Shown one piece after another: positions 8,716-19,541 of a stretch of 64,000 nt of DNA. The translations under genes were made by a program, and so were the position numbers. The first letter of the stretch is position 1. Each line of letters starts with the position of its first letter. The notes under the pieces are model-generated. The model was not told the DNA's origin and searched no databases. It worked only from the letters and a program-made list of their open reading frames with translations. The DNA is taken from contig NZ_CP149130.1 in assembly GCF_037811135.1 (NCBI RefSeq), positions 1,360,501 to 1,424,500 on the forward strand, written 5' to 3'. Source of the stretch: Aeromonas rivipollensis. GTDB lineage: Bacteria; Pseudomonadota; Gammaproteobacteria; Enterobacterales; Aeromonadaceae.

Positions 8716-9195
8716 ATGCTGGATCTACTGCCCGACCTTTGCGATCAACATGGCGATGCCCTGCAGGTGGCAGAACCGCTGTTTCACGATTATGGCGGCA
8801 AGCCGCTGTTTTACGGCCAGGCGGTCACCCTCTCCTGCTTCGAGGACAACAGCCTGGTGCGCGAACTGGTTAACCGTCCAGGTCATGGCAAGGTGATGGT
8901 GATCGATGGGGGCGGCTCCCTGCGCCGGGCGCTGCTGGGGGACCAGCTGGCCATCAAGGCGGTGGAGCAGGGGTGGGAAGGGATCCTTATTCACGGCGCC
9001 GTGCGGGATCTGGGCACCCTGGCGACGCTGGCGCTGGGGGTCAAGGCGCTGGCGGCCTGTCCGGTCAAGACCGAGAAACGCGGACAGGGGGAGCTGGATG
9101 TGGTGCTGTCGTTTGCCGGGGTCAGCATAGCGCCAGGGGATTATGTCTATGCCGATCTCAATGGCGTGCTGGTCAGTGGCACCAGGCTCCTCTGA
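8716..9195 (+). CDS. RraA-fold protein, probable HMG/CHA-type aldolase
   Basis: The 159-residue protein has the RraA/aldolase fold: [33 protein letters not shown], then GAVRD (94-98) and VYADLNGV. RraA of E. coli binds and inhibits RNase E, but the wider family is divalent-metal pyruvate aldolases (4-hydroxy-4-methyl-2-oxoglutarate aldolase/oxaloacetate decarboxylase) marked by an Arg-Asp pair. This protein keeps that pair (R97, D98), while E. coli RraA has GAVRQ. I therefore favour an enzyme, although automated annotation would probably say RraA. The ATG at 8716 is preceded by GGAAGG at 9 bp; an ATG at 8707 overlaps that site. Confidence 0.75.
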   Translation: MLDLLPDLCDQHGDALQVAEPLFHDYGGKPLFYGQAVTLSCFEDNSLVRELVNRPGHGKVMVIDGGGSLRRALLGDQLAIKAVEQGWEGILIHGAVRDLGTLATLALGVKALAACPVKTEKRGQGELDVVLSFAGVSIAPGDYVYADLNGVLVSGTRLL

Positions 9196-9199
9196 TCCC

Positions 9200-9676
9200 T
9201 CAGAAGTTGAACCCCACCCCCAGAGTGAGGAAGTGCTCTGTGCTGAAGGCGCTGAGGCCGTAGTTGGCGGTGATGGCCAGCTGCGGCGTCACCAGCAGAC
9301 TGCTATTGAGCTCCACCAGGGTGCTGGCTTTGCTCGTTTCCAGCTGTTTGAGCTGGCTGCCGATGTTGAGCGAGGGGGAGAGGCGGTAGCGCACCCCCGA
9401 GCTGATATTGAAGCCGGCCTGTTCACTGTGGCGCCCCACTGCGGGCCCGGCCTCCATGTAGAGGCTGATGTCATCCTCTACCGGATACTGGTAGCCGGTG
9501 TTGATGAGCCAGATATCGAAATTGTCGCCGGTATGGGTTTGGTTGCCGAGCAATACGCCGGAATAGCTTTTCACGTAGAGCTGGCTGTCTGATTCGGTCT
9601 GGAGAAAACTCCAGTCGGCAGCCTGGGCCGAAAAGGCGAGGCTTGATGCGAGTGCGATGACGAGAGACTTGACCAT
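9200..9676 (-). CDS. Exported outer-membrane-like protein of unknown function
   Basis: The 158-residue protein has a cleavable signal peptide (MVKSLVIALASSLAFSAQA) and no lipobox. The mature part is rich in alternating hydrophobic/polar strands (SLYMEAGPAVG, GVRYRLSPSLNIGSQL, LAITANYGLSAF) and ends in LTLGVGFNF. A terminal Phe is typical of small outer-membrane beta-barrels. I do not recognise a named family. The ATG at 9676 follows GGGAGGGGAAACG. It converges on the RraA-like gene with only 4 bp between stops. Confidence 0.65.
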   Translation of the reverse strand: MVKSLVIALASSLAFSAQAADWSFLQTESDSQLYVKSYSGVLLGNQTHTGDNFDIWLINTGYQYPVEDDISLYMEAGPAVGRHSEQAGFNISSGVRYRLSPSLNIGSQLKQLETSKASTLVELNSSLLVTPQLAITANYGLSAFSTEHFLTLGVGFNF

Positions 9677-9842
9677 TCGTTTCCCCTCCCTGGGTCCGAA
9701 CAGGACTACAAGCATGGCACATGCCAGCAGGGAGTAAAGGGAACCCCGATCACAATAAAAGAGTTTTAATCGGCGCCAGAGTCGTGCTAAACAAGCCCCT
9801 CACTCTGTGTCTTCACGACTTTCTCCATCACGAGGTGAACTC

Positions 9843-10232
9843 ATGAACAAGAAACTGACCCTGCTGGCCGCGCTGGCCCTGGGAGGCTGCGCCATGGCAA
9901 CGGGTTCCACCCTGGCAGAGCTGCAAGCATCCACCTGGCAGTTGCAAGGGGCGAGCGGTGATACCTTCACCCTGCAGGTCGCCGGTGACAAGGTGGCGGG
10001 CAAGGGCGGCTGCAACCGCTACTTTGGTGGCATCACCCAGCAGGGCGACGGCGTATTGACGCTGGGCGCCATGGGCTCGACGCGCATGATGTGCGCAGGG
10101 GATCTGGCTGGCAAGGAGATGAACTACCTGCAGACGCTGGAGAAGGTGGCGAGCTTCCAGATAAGCGGCAAACAGCTGGTGCTGAAGGATGCCGACAAGG
10201 CCACGCTGCTGACCTTCGATGCGGTGAAATAA
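9843..10232 (+). CDS. META domain lipoprotein (HslJ-like)
   Basis: The 129-residue protein has signal MNKKLTLLAALALGGC (lipobox LGGC, Cys16), so it is membrane-anchored. It then carries one META domain: STWQLQGASGDTFTLQV, GKGGCNRYFGGI, LGAMGSTRMMC and a final LTFDAVK. The E. coli relative HslJ is linked to novobiocin resistance and heat shock, but the molecular role is unknown. The ATG at 9843 is preceded by ACGAGGTGAACTC; twelve codons upstream remain open but would ruin the signal peptide. It is monocistronic with a terminator at 10270. Confidence 0.85.
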   Translation: MNKKLTLLAALALGGCAMATGSTLAELQASTWQLQGASGDTFTLQVAGDKVAGKGGCNRYFGGITQQGDGVLTLGAMGSTRMMCAGDLAGKEMNYLQTLEKVASFQISGKQLVLKDADKATLLTFDAVK

Positions 10233-10269
10233 GCGGGCTTGTCGTCAGGGGCTGTCGCAGCCTGACGCC

Positions 10270-10299
10270 AGAAAAAGGGACGCCACGGCGTCCCTTTTT
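10270..10299. terminator. Terminator between convergent META and aceK genes
   Basis: The perfect stem AAAAAGGGACGCC/GGCGTCCCTTTTT provides A/T tails on both strands, so it can terminate both genes. Confidence 0.9.
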
Positions 10300-10315
10300 G
10301 CTGCATCAACCGGGC

Positions 10316-12115
<1,800 letters not shown>

Positions 12116-12237
12116 CTATGGCAACATCCAAACATCTGTTCAAGTGGCAATGTTCGGGGATAAACGGTAGATTGCGCCCCTGTTTTGCCGGCGGTTTGCT
12201 GCAGTTCGCGGCGTCGGCCCTGTTCAGGAGAAACCCG

Positions 12238-12927
12238 ATGAAACTCTATTTTGTACTGGTGGCCCCCGCTCGTGCGGCGAACGTGGGTGCGGCCGCCCGC
12301 GCCATGAAAACCATGGGCTTCGATGCCATGCGACTGGTGGGGAGCCGGGTACACGAAGAGGAGGAGGCGAGTTGGGTCGCCCATGGCGCCCAGGAGATCC
12401 TGGCCGGGGCAGAAGCCTTCGACACCCTGGAAGATGCCCTGGCCGACATGGATCTGGTGGTCGCCACCACGGCCCGCCAGCGTGGCCGCTATCAGCACTA
12501 CCTCACCCCGGCCGAGATCCGCGATCAGATCCGCGCCAAGCCTTCCCTTGGGAAGGTGGCCATCGTCTTTGGCTGCGAGGAGTCGGGTCTCTCCAACGAG
12601 CAGCTTGCCCAGGTGGATCTCATCAGCTACCTGCCCCTCAAGGTGAGTTATCCCTCTTTGAATCTGGGACAGGCGATCATGCTGTATGCCTACGAGATGA
12701 GTCCCCTGCTGGACGAGCCCCAGGCAGTAGCAGAAAATTTTGATGGTGCCGGGCAGGTTCGCGTACTCAAATCAAAAACAGCAGAATTACTTGGTGAACT
12801 CGGGGTTTCTCAGGATGAAAAACTGCATCAATGGGTGATGGACCGAGTGCCCATGCTGCCGCAGCGGGATCTGAATATGCTGCATCTGCTCTGCAAAGAC
12901 CTTGCGCGCCGATTTGGGCGTGAGTAG
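12238..12927 (+). CDS. tRNA/rRNA methyltransferase of the SpoU/TrmH family (LasT/YjtD)
   Basis: The 229-residue SPOUT enzyme has motif 1 NVGAAARAMKTMGF, motif 2 VAIVFGCEESGLSNEQL and motif 3 LPLKVSYPSLNLGQAIMLYAYE, which form the knotted S-adenosylmethionine site for 2'-O-methylation of RNA. The closest family is TrmJ/LasT. In E. coli lasT (yjtD) stands directly upstream of thrLABC, as here, which supports the assignment; the RNA target is not known. The ATG at 12238 follows AGGAGAAACCCG. The upstream part of the open frame has no homology. Confidence 0.88.
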   Translation: MKLYFVLVAPARAANVGAAARAMKTMGFDAMRLVGSRVHEEEEASWVAHGAQEILAGAEAFDTLEDALADMDLVVATTARQRGRYQHYLTPAEIRDQIRAKPSLGKVAIVFGCEESGLSNEQLAQVDLISYLPLKVSYPSLNLGQAIMLYAYEMSPLLDEPQAVAENFDGAGQVRVLKSKTAELLGELGVSQDEKLHQWVMDRVPMLPQRDLNMLHLLCKDLARRFGRE

Positions 12928-12941
12928 CAAAGAGGTTTAGG

Positions 12942-12971
12942 TTGACAGCCCAAGGTCCGGCAAGGTATTGC
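12942..12971 (+). promoter_or_regulatory. Predicted thr operon promoter
   Basis: A perfect -35 TTGACA (12942-12947) is followed, after 18 bases, by the -10-like TATTGC (12966-12971), about 30 bp ahead of the leader peptide start. The -35 is strong and the -10 only fair. Confidence 0.55.
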
Positions 12972-13002
12972 TAACAACCAGTTTCGTTCAAGAGTGTTCG
13001 TC

Positions 13003-13077
13003 ATGCAGCTATTCACCAACATCATCACCACCACCATTATTACCGGTACCACCACAGGTGGCACTGGGGCCGGTTGA
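13003..13077 (+). CDS. thrL: thr operon leader peptide ThrL
   Basis: A 24-residue reading frame containing 9 threonine and 4 isoleucine codons, including the clusters IITTTIIT and TGTTT. Ribosome stalling here when charged tRNA-Thr or tRNA-Ile is scarce would prevent the downstream terminator from forming, as in the E. coli thr attenuator. It lies between the predicted promoter and the terminator at 13107 and ahead of thrA. Confidence 0.95.
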   Translation: MQLFTNIITTTIITGTTTGGTGAG

Positions 13078-13106
13078 TGCGCTGACGAACAAGCACAGAA
13101 ATCTTA

Positions 13107-13140
13107 AAAGGCCCGTACCCACCCAGTACGGGCCTTTTTG
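13107..13140 (+). terminator. thr operon attenuator terminator
   Basis: The stem AAAGGCCCGTAC/GTACGGGCCTTT with a short loop is followed by TTG. It sits 30 bp after the thrL stop and 50 bp before thrA, the position of the attenuator. Confidence 0.92.
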
Positions 13141-13190
13141 TTGGATTGGTTTTTAGATTGAATTTCATAGATTTACAGGGAGAGAAAGCG

Positions 13191-15650
13191 ATGAGAGTGT
13201 TGAAATTTGGCGGGTCGTCACTGGCCGACGCAGAGCGTTTCTTACGGGTCGCCGATATTGCGGTGAACACCCACGGCCAATCCCAGGTTGCCCTGGTGTT
13301 GTCGGCACCGGCCAAGGTGACCAACCACCTGGTCGCCCTAGTGGAGCAGACCAGTCGCGGCATGGATGCCAGCGCCACCCTGTTCGAGATCAACGGCATC
13401 TTCTCCCGTCTGCTGGCGGGCTTGAAGGCGGCCTACCCGGCGCTGGATGACAAGGCGCTGCAGTCTCGTCTCACCAATGAGCTGGATCAGGTGGAGCGCC
13501 TGATGCAGGGCATCCGCCTGCTGGGCCTCTGCCCGGACAACGTCCAGGCCCGCATCCTGAGCCGGGGGGAGAACCTCTCCATCGCCTTCATGCACGAGCT
13601 GCTGCGGGTGCGTGGCCTCGAACTGGATCTCATAGTGCCGGAGCAGTTGCTGGTGACCGATGGCGGTTATCTCGAAGCCCATGTGGACATCGAAGCCTCC
13701 CGCCTGCGCTTTGCAGCCAAGGGTCTTCGTTCCGACTGTCTCTACCTGATGCCGGGCTTTACCGGTGGCAGCGACAAGGGCGAAACAGTGCTGCTGGGCC
13801 GTAACGGCTCGGATTACTCCGCCGCCGTCCTGGCCGCCTGTGTGGACGCCGAGTGCTGCGAGATCTGGACAGACGTGGAAGGTTGCTACAACTGTGACCC
13901 GCGCCTGGTGCCGGATGCCTACCTGCTGAAAACTCTCTCCTATAAAGAGGCGATGGAGCTCTCCTATTTCGGCGCCAAGGTGCTGCACCCGAAAACCATC
14001 GCCCCCGTGGCCCAGTTCCACATCCCCTGCCTCATCAAGAACAGCTTCAACCCCCAGGGGCCGGGCACCCTCATCGGGGTCGATCAGGGGGACGATGACC
14101 TGAAAGTGAAGGCCATCTCGGATCTCTCCGGCATGTGCATGTTCAACGTCTCCGGCCCCGGCATGAAGGGCATGGTGGGCATGGCCGGTCGCATCTTCTC
14201 CGCCGTCTCCCGCGCCGGGGTCAGCATAGTGCTGATCACCCAGTCCTCCTCCGAATACAGCGTCAGCTTCTGTATCCACAGCTATGACAGCGACAAGACC
14301 CGCAAGGTGCTGGAGCGCGAGTTCGAGCTGGAATTCAAGAACCAGCTGCTGGATCCGCTCGAGATCATGAGCGATCTCGCCATCATCTCCCTCATCGGGG
14401 ATGGCATGCGCACCAGCAAGGGGATGGCGGCGCGCTTCTTCACCTCCCTGGCCCAGGCCTCCATCAACATAGTCGCCATCGCCCAGGGCTCGAGCGAGCG
14501 CTCCATCTCTGCGGTGGTGCGGGATCGCAAGGTGGCGGAGGCTATCAAGGCGTGCCATCAGAACTTCTTCGGCAGCCAGCAGTTCATCGATCTCTTCGTG
14601 GTCGGTGTGGGCGGCGTCGGCGCTGCCCTGGTAGATCAGATTGCCCGCCAGCAGCCGGTGCTCGCCGAGCAGGGCACCGGCCTGCGGGTGGTCGGCATCG
14701 CCAACAGCCGCCAGATGGCGGTCAACAAGGATGGCCTGAGCCTCGCCAACTGGCGTGAGCAGCTGGTGGAAGCCCGGGACAGCTTCAGCCTGGAAGCGGT
14801 GAAGAAGCTGGTGGAAGAGAGCCACCTCATCAACCCGGTGATCGTCGATTGCACCTCGAGCGAGGCCGTCGCCGTCCAGTATGCGGACTTCCTGGCCGCC
14901 GGTTTCCACGTGGTCACCCCGAACAAGAAGGCCAACACAGGGTCGCTGGATTACTACAAGGCGCTGCGCCGCACCGCCCGCCAGACCCGCCGCAAGTTCC
15001 TCTACGAGACCAACGTGGGCGCGGGCCTGCCGGTCATCGAGAACCTGCAGAACCTCATCAAGGCCGGGGACAAGCTGCGCGCCTTCGACGGCGTCCTGTC
15101 CGGGTCGCTCTCCTTCATCTTCGGCAAGCTGGACGAGGGGATGGCTTTCTCCGAGGCGACCAGGATTGCCCGTGGCAACGGCTTCACCGAGCCGGATCCT
15201 CGCGACGATCTCAACGGCATGGACGTGGCTCGCAAGCTCTTGATCCTGGCCCGCGAGGCCGGCATGGCGCTGGAGCTCTCCGATGTGGAAGTGGAGCAGG
15301 CGCTGCCCCCTGGCTTTGATGTGAGCGGTGATGTGGAGTCCTTTATGGCTCGTCTGCCCGAGGCTGATGGCTGGTTCCGCGATCAGTTTGCCCTGGCTCA
15401 GAGCGAGGGCAAGGTGCTGCGTTACGTGGGCTCCATCGAAGGGGGCAAGTGCAAGGTCGCCATCAAGGCGGTCGGTGCCGACGAGCCCCTGTTCAAGGTG
15501 AAAGACGGGGAGAACGCGCTCGCCTTCTTCTCCACCTATTACCAGCCCATCCCCCTGGTGCTGCGCGGCTATGGCGCAGGGACCGAAGTGACTGCCGCCG
15601 GCGTCTTCGCCGACGTGCTGCGCACCCAGAACTGGAAGCAGGAGCTGTAA
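13191..15650 (+). CDS. thrA: Bifunctional aspartokinase I / homoserine dehydrogenase I
   Basis: It catalyses the first step (aspartate to aspartyl phosphate) and the third step (aspartate semialdehyde to homoserine) of threonine synthesis. The 819-residue protein has an aspartokinase domain from the start (KFGGSSLAD at 5-13; [15 protein letters not shown]), two ACT regulatory modules in the middle ([41 protein letters not shown]), and a homoserine dehydrogenase domain from about 465 with the NAD(P) loop [14 protein letters not shown] and NVGAGLPVI. The ATG at 13191 follows GGGAGAGAAAGCG and matches the family N-terminus. Controlled by the thrL attenuator; thrB begins one base after its stop. 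Confidence 0.97.
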   Translation: MRVLKFGGSSLADAERFLRVADIAVNTHGQSQVALVLSAPAKVTNHLVALVEQTSRGMDASATLFEINGIFSRLLAGLKAAYPALDDKALQSRLTNELDQVERLMQGIRLLGLCPDNVQARILSRGENLSIAFMHELLRVRGLELDLIVPEQLLVTDGGYLEAHVDIEASRLRFAAKGLRSDCLYLMPGFTGGSDKGETVLLGRNGSDYSAAVLAACVDAECCEIWTDVEGCYNCDPRLVPDAYLLKTLSYKEAMELSYFGAKVLHPKTIAPVAQFHIPCLIKNSFNPQGPGTLIGVDQGDDDLKVKAISDLSGMCMFNVSGPGMKGMVGMAGRIFSAVSRAGVSIVLITQSSSEYSVSFCIHSYDSDKTRKVLEREFELEFKNQLLDPLEIMSDLAIISLIGDGMRTSKGMAARFFTSLAQASINIVAIAQGSSERSISAVVRDRKVAEAIKACHQNFFGSQQFIDLFVVGVGGVGAALVDQIARQQPVLAEQGTGLRVVGIANSRQMAVNKDGLSLANWREQLVEARDSFSLEAVKKLVEESHLINPVIVDCTSSEAVAVQYADFLAAGFHVVTPNKKANTGSLDYYKALRRTARQTRRKFLYETNVGAGLPVIENLQNLIKAGDKLRAFDGVLSGSLSFIFGKLDEGMAFSEATRIARGNGFTEPDPRDDLNGMDVARKLLILAREAGMALELSDVEVEQALPPGFDVSGDVESFMARLPEADGWFRDQFALAQSEGKVLRYVGSIEGGKCKVAIKAVGADEPLFKVKDGENALAFFSTYYQPIPLVLRGYGAGTEVTAAGVFADVLRTQNWKQEL

Positions 15651-15651
15651 C

Positions 15652-16659
15652 ATGAGTTCAGCGATGAACCCCGATTTTGAACAAGATGCCATGGTGCAGG
15701 GCGGCAGCGTGGTCGCCTATGCCCCGGCCTCCAGCGCCAACCTGAGCGTGGGATTCGATGTATTGGGGGCGGCGCTCGCCCCCGTGGATGGCTCCCTGCT
15801 GGGGGATCGCGTCCAGGTAAAGGCGGCCGATGTGGCGTTCGCCCTCTCCTGCGTGGGCCGCTACGCCCACAAGTTGCCGGACGATCCCAAGAAGAACATC
15901 CTCTACGACTGCTGGCTTGCCTATGGGGAGGCCCTGGAGAAGCGCGGCCTGACCCTCAAGCCGCTGGCGATGGTGCTGGAGAAGAACCTGCCGGTGGGCT
16001 CGGGCCTGGGGTCGAGCGCCTGCAGCGTGGTGGCGGCCCTGGAAGGGCTCAACGCCTTTCACGGCGCGCCGCTTGATGAACACGACATGCTGCTGCTGAT
16101 GGGGGAGATGGAAGGCAAGATCTCCGGCTCGGTTCACTACGACAACGTGGCCCCCTGCTATCTCGGCGGCATGCAGCTGGTGCTCGAAGAGCACGGCGTC
16201 ATCAGCCAGGGCATTCCGGTGTTTGACGAGTGGTACTGGGTGGTCTGCTACCCGGGCACTGTGGTCTCCACCGCCGCCGCCCGCGCCATACTGCCGGCCC
16301 AGTATCGCCGCCAGGATTGCCTCACCTATGGCCGCCGCCTGGCCGCCTTCGTGCACGCCAGCTACACAGGGCAGGAGGGGTTGGCGGCGAGCGTGCTCAA
16401 AGACGTGATTGCCGAACCCTACCGCGCGGCGCTCATCGAAGGATTCAACGAGGTGCGGGCTCAGGCGGCCCAGAACGGGGCCCTGGCCACCGGCATCTCC
16501 GGCTCAGGCCCCAGCGTCTTCGTGGTGATGAAGGATCTGGCCCAGGCCGAGCGGATGAAGGATTGGATGGACGCACATTTTGTGCAGAACGAAGATGGAT
16601 TTGCCCGGGTCTGCAAACTGGACATGGCCGGGGCACGGGTAACAGGAAGCGAGCTATGA
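15652..16659 (+). CDS. thrB: Homoserine kinase
   Basis: ThrB phosphorylates homoserine to O-phosphohomoserine. The 335-residue GHMP kinase has [13 protein letters not shown] near the N-terminus, the ATP loop [13 protein letters not shown] and the C-terminal [14 protein letters not shown] motif. The N-terminus is about 17 residues longer than the E. coli protein, which begins close to [11 protein letters not shown]. The ATG at 15652 was kept because CAGGAG stands at good distance in the end of thrA; an internal ATG at 15691 would give the shorter form. Its stop overlaps the thrC start (ATGA). Confidence 0.96.
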   Translation: MSSAMNPDFEQDAMVQGGSVVAYAPASSANLSVGFDVLGAALAPVDGSLLGDRVQVKAADVAFALSCVGRYAHKLPDDPKKNILYDCWLAYGEALEKRGLTLKPLAMVLEKNLPVGSGLGSSACSVVAALEGLNAFHGAPLDEHDMLLLMGEMEGKISGSVHYDNVAPCYLGGMQLVLEEHGVISQGIPVFDEWYWVVCYPGTVVSTAAARAILPAQYRRQDCLTYGRRLAAFVHASYTGQEGLAASVLKDVIAEPYRAALIEGFNEVRAQAAQNGALATGISGSGPSVFVVMKDLAQAERMKDWMDAHFVQNEDGFARVCKLDMAGARVTGSEL

Positions 16660-17930
16660 ATCTTTACAATATCAAGGACAAGAGTGAACAGGTGAGCTTC
16701 GCCCAGGCGGTGCGTCAGGGTCTGGGCCGCGAGCAGGGGCTCTTCTTCCCCGAGGTGATTGCGCCCCTGGCCGAGGTGGATGCCCTGCTGGCGTTGCCGC
16801 TGGCCGAGCGCTCGGCTCGCATCATCAGCCACCTGCTGGGGGACGAAGTGCCCGCGGCCAAGGTGAGCGAGCTGATCGACGCCGCCTTCACCTTCCCGGC
16901 GCCCCTGGTGAAGCTCAAAGACGGCACCTATGCCCTGGAGCTGTTCCACGGTCCGACCCTGGCGTTCAAGGACTTCGGTGGCCGCTTTATGGCCCAGTGT
17001 CTGGCGACCTTCCGCACCAACGACAAGATCACCATCCTCACCGCCACCTCCGGCGACACCGGCGCCGCCGTGGCCCACGCCTTCTACGGGCTGGAGGGGA
17101 TTGAGGTGGTCATTCTCTATCCCAAGGGCAAGATCAGCCCCCTGCAGGAGGCGCTCTTCTGCACCCTCGGCGGCAATATCCGCACCATCGCCATCGACGG
17201 CGACTTCGATGCCTGTCAGGCGCTGGTCAAGGATGCCTTCGACGACGAAGGGCTCAAGACCGCCATCGGCCTGAACTCCGCCAATTCCATCAACATCAGC
17301 CGCCTGCTGGCCCAGGTTTGCTACTACTTCGAGGCGGTGGCCCAGCTGCCAAAAGCCGACCGCGCCAAGGCAGTTATCAGCGTGCCGTCCGGCAACTTTG
17401 GCAACCTCACCGCGGGCCTGATTGCCAAGGCGCTGGGGCTGCCGGTGAAGCGCTTTATCGCCGCCACCAACGCCAACGACACAGTGCCGCGCTACCTGAA
17501 AACCGGCAGCTGGGAGCCGCACCAGACGGTCGCGACCCTGTCCAACGCCATGGACGTGAGCCGCCCCAACAACTGGCCGCGCGTGGAAGAGTTGTGCCGC
17601 CGGGAAGGCTGGGCGCTGGAGACCCTGGGCTCTGGCATGCGCAGTGATGCCGAAACCCGCGATGCTCTCAAACGCCTGCACCAGCTCGATTACCTGTGCG
17701 AGCCTCACGGCGCCATCGCCTGGGATCTGCTGAACGAGCAGCTCGCCGAGGACGAGGTAGGGGTCTTCCTCTGCACCGCCCATCCGGCCAAGTTCAAGGA
17801 GTCGGTAGACGAGATCCTGGATCTGGATGTGCCGTTGCCGGGCCCGCTTGCCAAGCACGCCGCCCTGCCGCTGCTCTCCCACAACCTGCCCGCAGACTTT
17901 GGCCGCCTCAAAGCCTTCCTGCTCGGTTAA
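16656..17930 (+). CDS. thrC: Threonine synthase
   Basis: ThrC converts O-phosphohomoserine to threonine using pyridoxal phosphate, the last step of the pathway. The 424-residue protein shows [18 protein letters not shown], in which Lys105 is the expected PLP lysine, then [15 protein letters not shown] and [13 protein letters not shown] for cofactor phosphate binding. Length agrees with the enteric enzyme (428). Translation starts within the thrB stop codon at an ATGA overlap, so it is coupled to thrB. A terminator closes the operon at 17947. Confidence 0.97.
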   Translation: MNLYNIKDKSEQVSFAQAVRQGLGREQGLFFPEVIAPLAEVDALLALPLAERSARIISHLLGDEVPAAKVSELIDAAFTFPAPLVKLKDGTYALELFHGPTLAFKDFGGRFMAQCLATFRTNDKITILTATSGDTGAAVAHAFYGLEGIEVVILYPKGKISPLQEALFCTLGGNIRTIAIDGDFDACQALVKDAFDDEGLKTAIGLNSANSINISRLLAQVCYYFEAVAQLPKADRAKAVISVPSGNFGNLTAGLIAKALGLPVKRFIAATNANDTVPRYLKTGSWEPHQTVATLSNAMDVSRPNNWPRVEELCRREGWALETLGSGMRSDAETRDALKRLHQLDYLCEPHGAIAWDLLNEQLAEDEVGVFLCTAHPAKFKESVDEILDLDVPLPGPLAKHAALPLLSHNLPADFGRLKAFLLG

Positions 17931-17946
17931 GCACCCATGAAAAATG

Positions 17947-17986
17947 AAAATCCCCCGCCTTTTTGCAAAGAGCGGGGGATTTTTTA
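17947..17986 (+). terminator. Terminator of the thrLABC operon
   Basis: The stem AATCCCCCGC/GCGGGGGATT, with a loop of 13 bases, is followed by T6. It lies 17 bp after the thrC stop. Confidence 0.9.
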
Positions 17987-18047
17987 TTTCCGGCATAGGG
18001 CGGGGAATCCAGCCCTGGATGATCACCCTGAAACAAAGGATCACAGT

Positions 18048-18473
18048 ATGAGCCAGCATCCCCTTCGCACATTGATCGAGACCTGCGACGCCGCCATCTC
18101 CCGGCGCGACTTCGATGCCCTGATGGCCTTCTACGCCGAGGACGCCGCCCTGGTGGTCAAACCCGGCATGGTGGTGCGCGGCATCCCCGCCATTCGCCGC
18201 GCCTTCACCGCCATCTCCGATTACTTTGATGGCCAGCTTGAGGTGACCCAGGGGGCCATGGAGGTGATAGAGGGGGCCGACAACGCCCTGGTGATCATGG
18301 AGACCATGCTGCGCTATCCCGATGGTGAGGGTGGCTGGATCGATGAAGCCCGACGCGCCACCTATGTGTTTCGCAGGGAGGCGGATGGAGAGTGGCGCTG
18401 CACAATCGACAACTCCTATGGCACTGCGTTGCTGGCGGCGCAGCGGCCCGGCGACCAGCCTGCTACCGACTAG
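18048..18473 (+). CDS. SnoaL/DUF4440-type NTF2-like protein
   Basis: The 141-residue protein has the cone-shaped NTF2 fold pattern: a leading helix with AISRRDFDALMAFYAEDAALVVKPG, then GIPAIRRAFTAISDYF, and beta strands ending in YVFRREADGEWRCTIDNSYG. Such proteins are small-molecule binders or isomerase-like enzymes; the ligand cannot be predicted. The ATG at 18048 follows AAAGGATCACAGT and is the first residue of the conserved domain. It stands alone between the thr terminator and a 400-bp non-coding stretch. Confidence 0.75.
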   Translation: MSQHPLRTLIETCDAAISRRDFDALMAFYAEDAALVVKPGMVVRGIPAIRRAFTAISDYFDGQLEVTQGAMEVIEGADNALVIMETMLRYPDGEGGWIDEARRATYVFRREADGEWRCTIDNSYGTALLAAQRPGDQPATD

Positions 18474-18873
18474 CAAAGTGCCACGGGATCCGCGCAACCA
18501 AGATCAGGCATCCAGGCCGGGCAACCTTAGCCGCACACAGGGCTTCGTTCTGCCCGGGAGGGGGCATCACAGCGGAGCTCCCGGCGCAACTCCCCGTTTT
18601 GGTTGTACCTCACAACCTGCGGGTGAAAGGCGCGCTGATAGTGATTGCTGCGACTTTTTTACGCATCTGGTTTGCACTCTTGTCGTTATGCTCGCCCTTG
18701 GCAGCACAACCCTGTCGGCGGGTCATTTCCGGCCCCCCGGGGCCCATTGACCCGGCCTGCCGTGGCTGCTAATCAGGGGGCTGCTTGACACCCTTCATGG
18801 ACGAGCAGGGCCGCAGATGCCTCGAAGGCGCGGCTGATCGACAACAACACCACAGTGCAGGGAGCAAACCATC
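18474..18873. other. 400-bp stretch without a recognisable gene
   Basis: No convincing reading frame lies here; the two open frames overlap the NTF2-like gene out of frame or lack a start site. The stretch is unusually rich in G/C palindromes (GGCCCCCCGGGGCC near 18731) and might encode an RNA leader for the small membrane protein that follows. I see no tRNA, known riboswitch or terminator. Confidence 0.3.
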
Positions 18874-19140
18874 ATGTGGCCGTACCGAAAAATAGTGACC
18901 CAGTCCCTCAAGACTCCCCTGATGATCGCCAGGATCATGTTTTACCTGGCCCTGTTATTGGTATTCCCCCTGCCAATGATGATGTTATCGGACTCTCCGG
19001 CGGCAGAGATGGGGCGTTTCTCTTACGTCCTGGTGACGTTTCCCATCGCCATGGGGCTGATGCTGATATCGAGCCTGATGGCCATCCTGATCGCCATGGT
19101 GGAGTCGCGAAACCAGCAGCCACCCCAGGGGCGGTGGTAA
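18874..19140 (+). CDS. Small membrane protein, unknown
   Basis: An 88-residue protein with two strongly hydrophobic segments (about 18-37, ARIMFYLALLLVFPLPMMML, and 52-73, VLVTFPIAMGLMLISSLMAI). A basic N-terminus suggests the N-in topology of a two-helix inner-membrane hairpin. It has no family motif I recognise. The ATG at 18874 is preceded by AGGGAGCAAACCATC and the gene is followed by a strong terminator, which argues that it is real. Confidence 0.6.
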   Translation: MWPYRKIVTQSLKTPLMIARIMFYLALLLVFPLPMMMLSDSPAAEMGRFSYVLVTFPIAMGLMLISSLMAILIAMVESRNQQPPQGRW

Positions 19141-19170
19141 GAGAGCCTTCGCCTTGTGAGCCATCCAATA

Positions 19171-19201
19171 AAAAACCATCCCGGGCGGGATGGTTTTTTT
19201 G
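19171..19201. terminator. Intrinsic terminator
   Basis: AAAAACCATCCCG/CGGGATGGTTTTTTT is a compact hairpin with A- and T-tracts, 30 bp after the small membrane protein. Confidence 0.9.
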
Positions 19202-19506
19202 TGTCCGATCACCCAGCACGGCGGCCTGATGGCCCTGATATAGCCCGACGAGTTCCAACCTGGGGCCCCCACCTTTTTGGCCGATGCTGCCCCACCATCT
19301 GGTGGCAGATTTCGCCGAGCCGAGCGTGTTTTGCTCGGGTAAGTTGCAAAGGGTCAGCCGATAGCACCTTCTTTGGTCACAGAGGAGGCTTTTTTATGCT
19401 GCAAGAGCCGTGAAGCGGGGAGCTAGGCTCATCGACAGGTGGCTGGTGGTGGACTGGAGCACAGGCGCTCAGTTTAAAAAGGGCTCGACTTAAGATGAAA
19501 ATCCAG
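19202..19506. other. Non-coding stretch upstream of the XRE-cupin gene
   Basis: About 300 bp with no supported gene. Base composition drops towards AT at its right end, where the paired repeats and promoter of the regulator begin. Nothing else can be identified. Confidence 0.3.
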
Positions 19507-19538
19507 TATTTTGGATTTGCTTCCTTTATTTTGGATTT
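19507..19538 (+). promoter_or_regulatory. Paired TATTTTGGATTT repeats ahead of a regulator gene (putative operator)
   Basis: The 12-mer TATTTTGGATTT occurs exactly twice, at 19507-19518 and 19527-19538, 20 bp apart, ending 3 bp before the ATG of the XRE-cupin gene. The first copy is also half of an inverted repeat (ATCCA-N6-TGGAT). This is the pattern of an autoregulatory binding site on about two helical turns. Confidence 0.55.
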
Positions 19539-19541
19539 AAC

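Noticed and set aside
13338..15692. A 784-codon minus-strand open frame across thrA
   Set aside because: It is the antisense shadow of a GC-rich gene: thrA matches its family throughout, while the minus-strand translation has no motifs and is rich in His, Gln and Gly.
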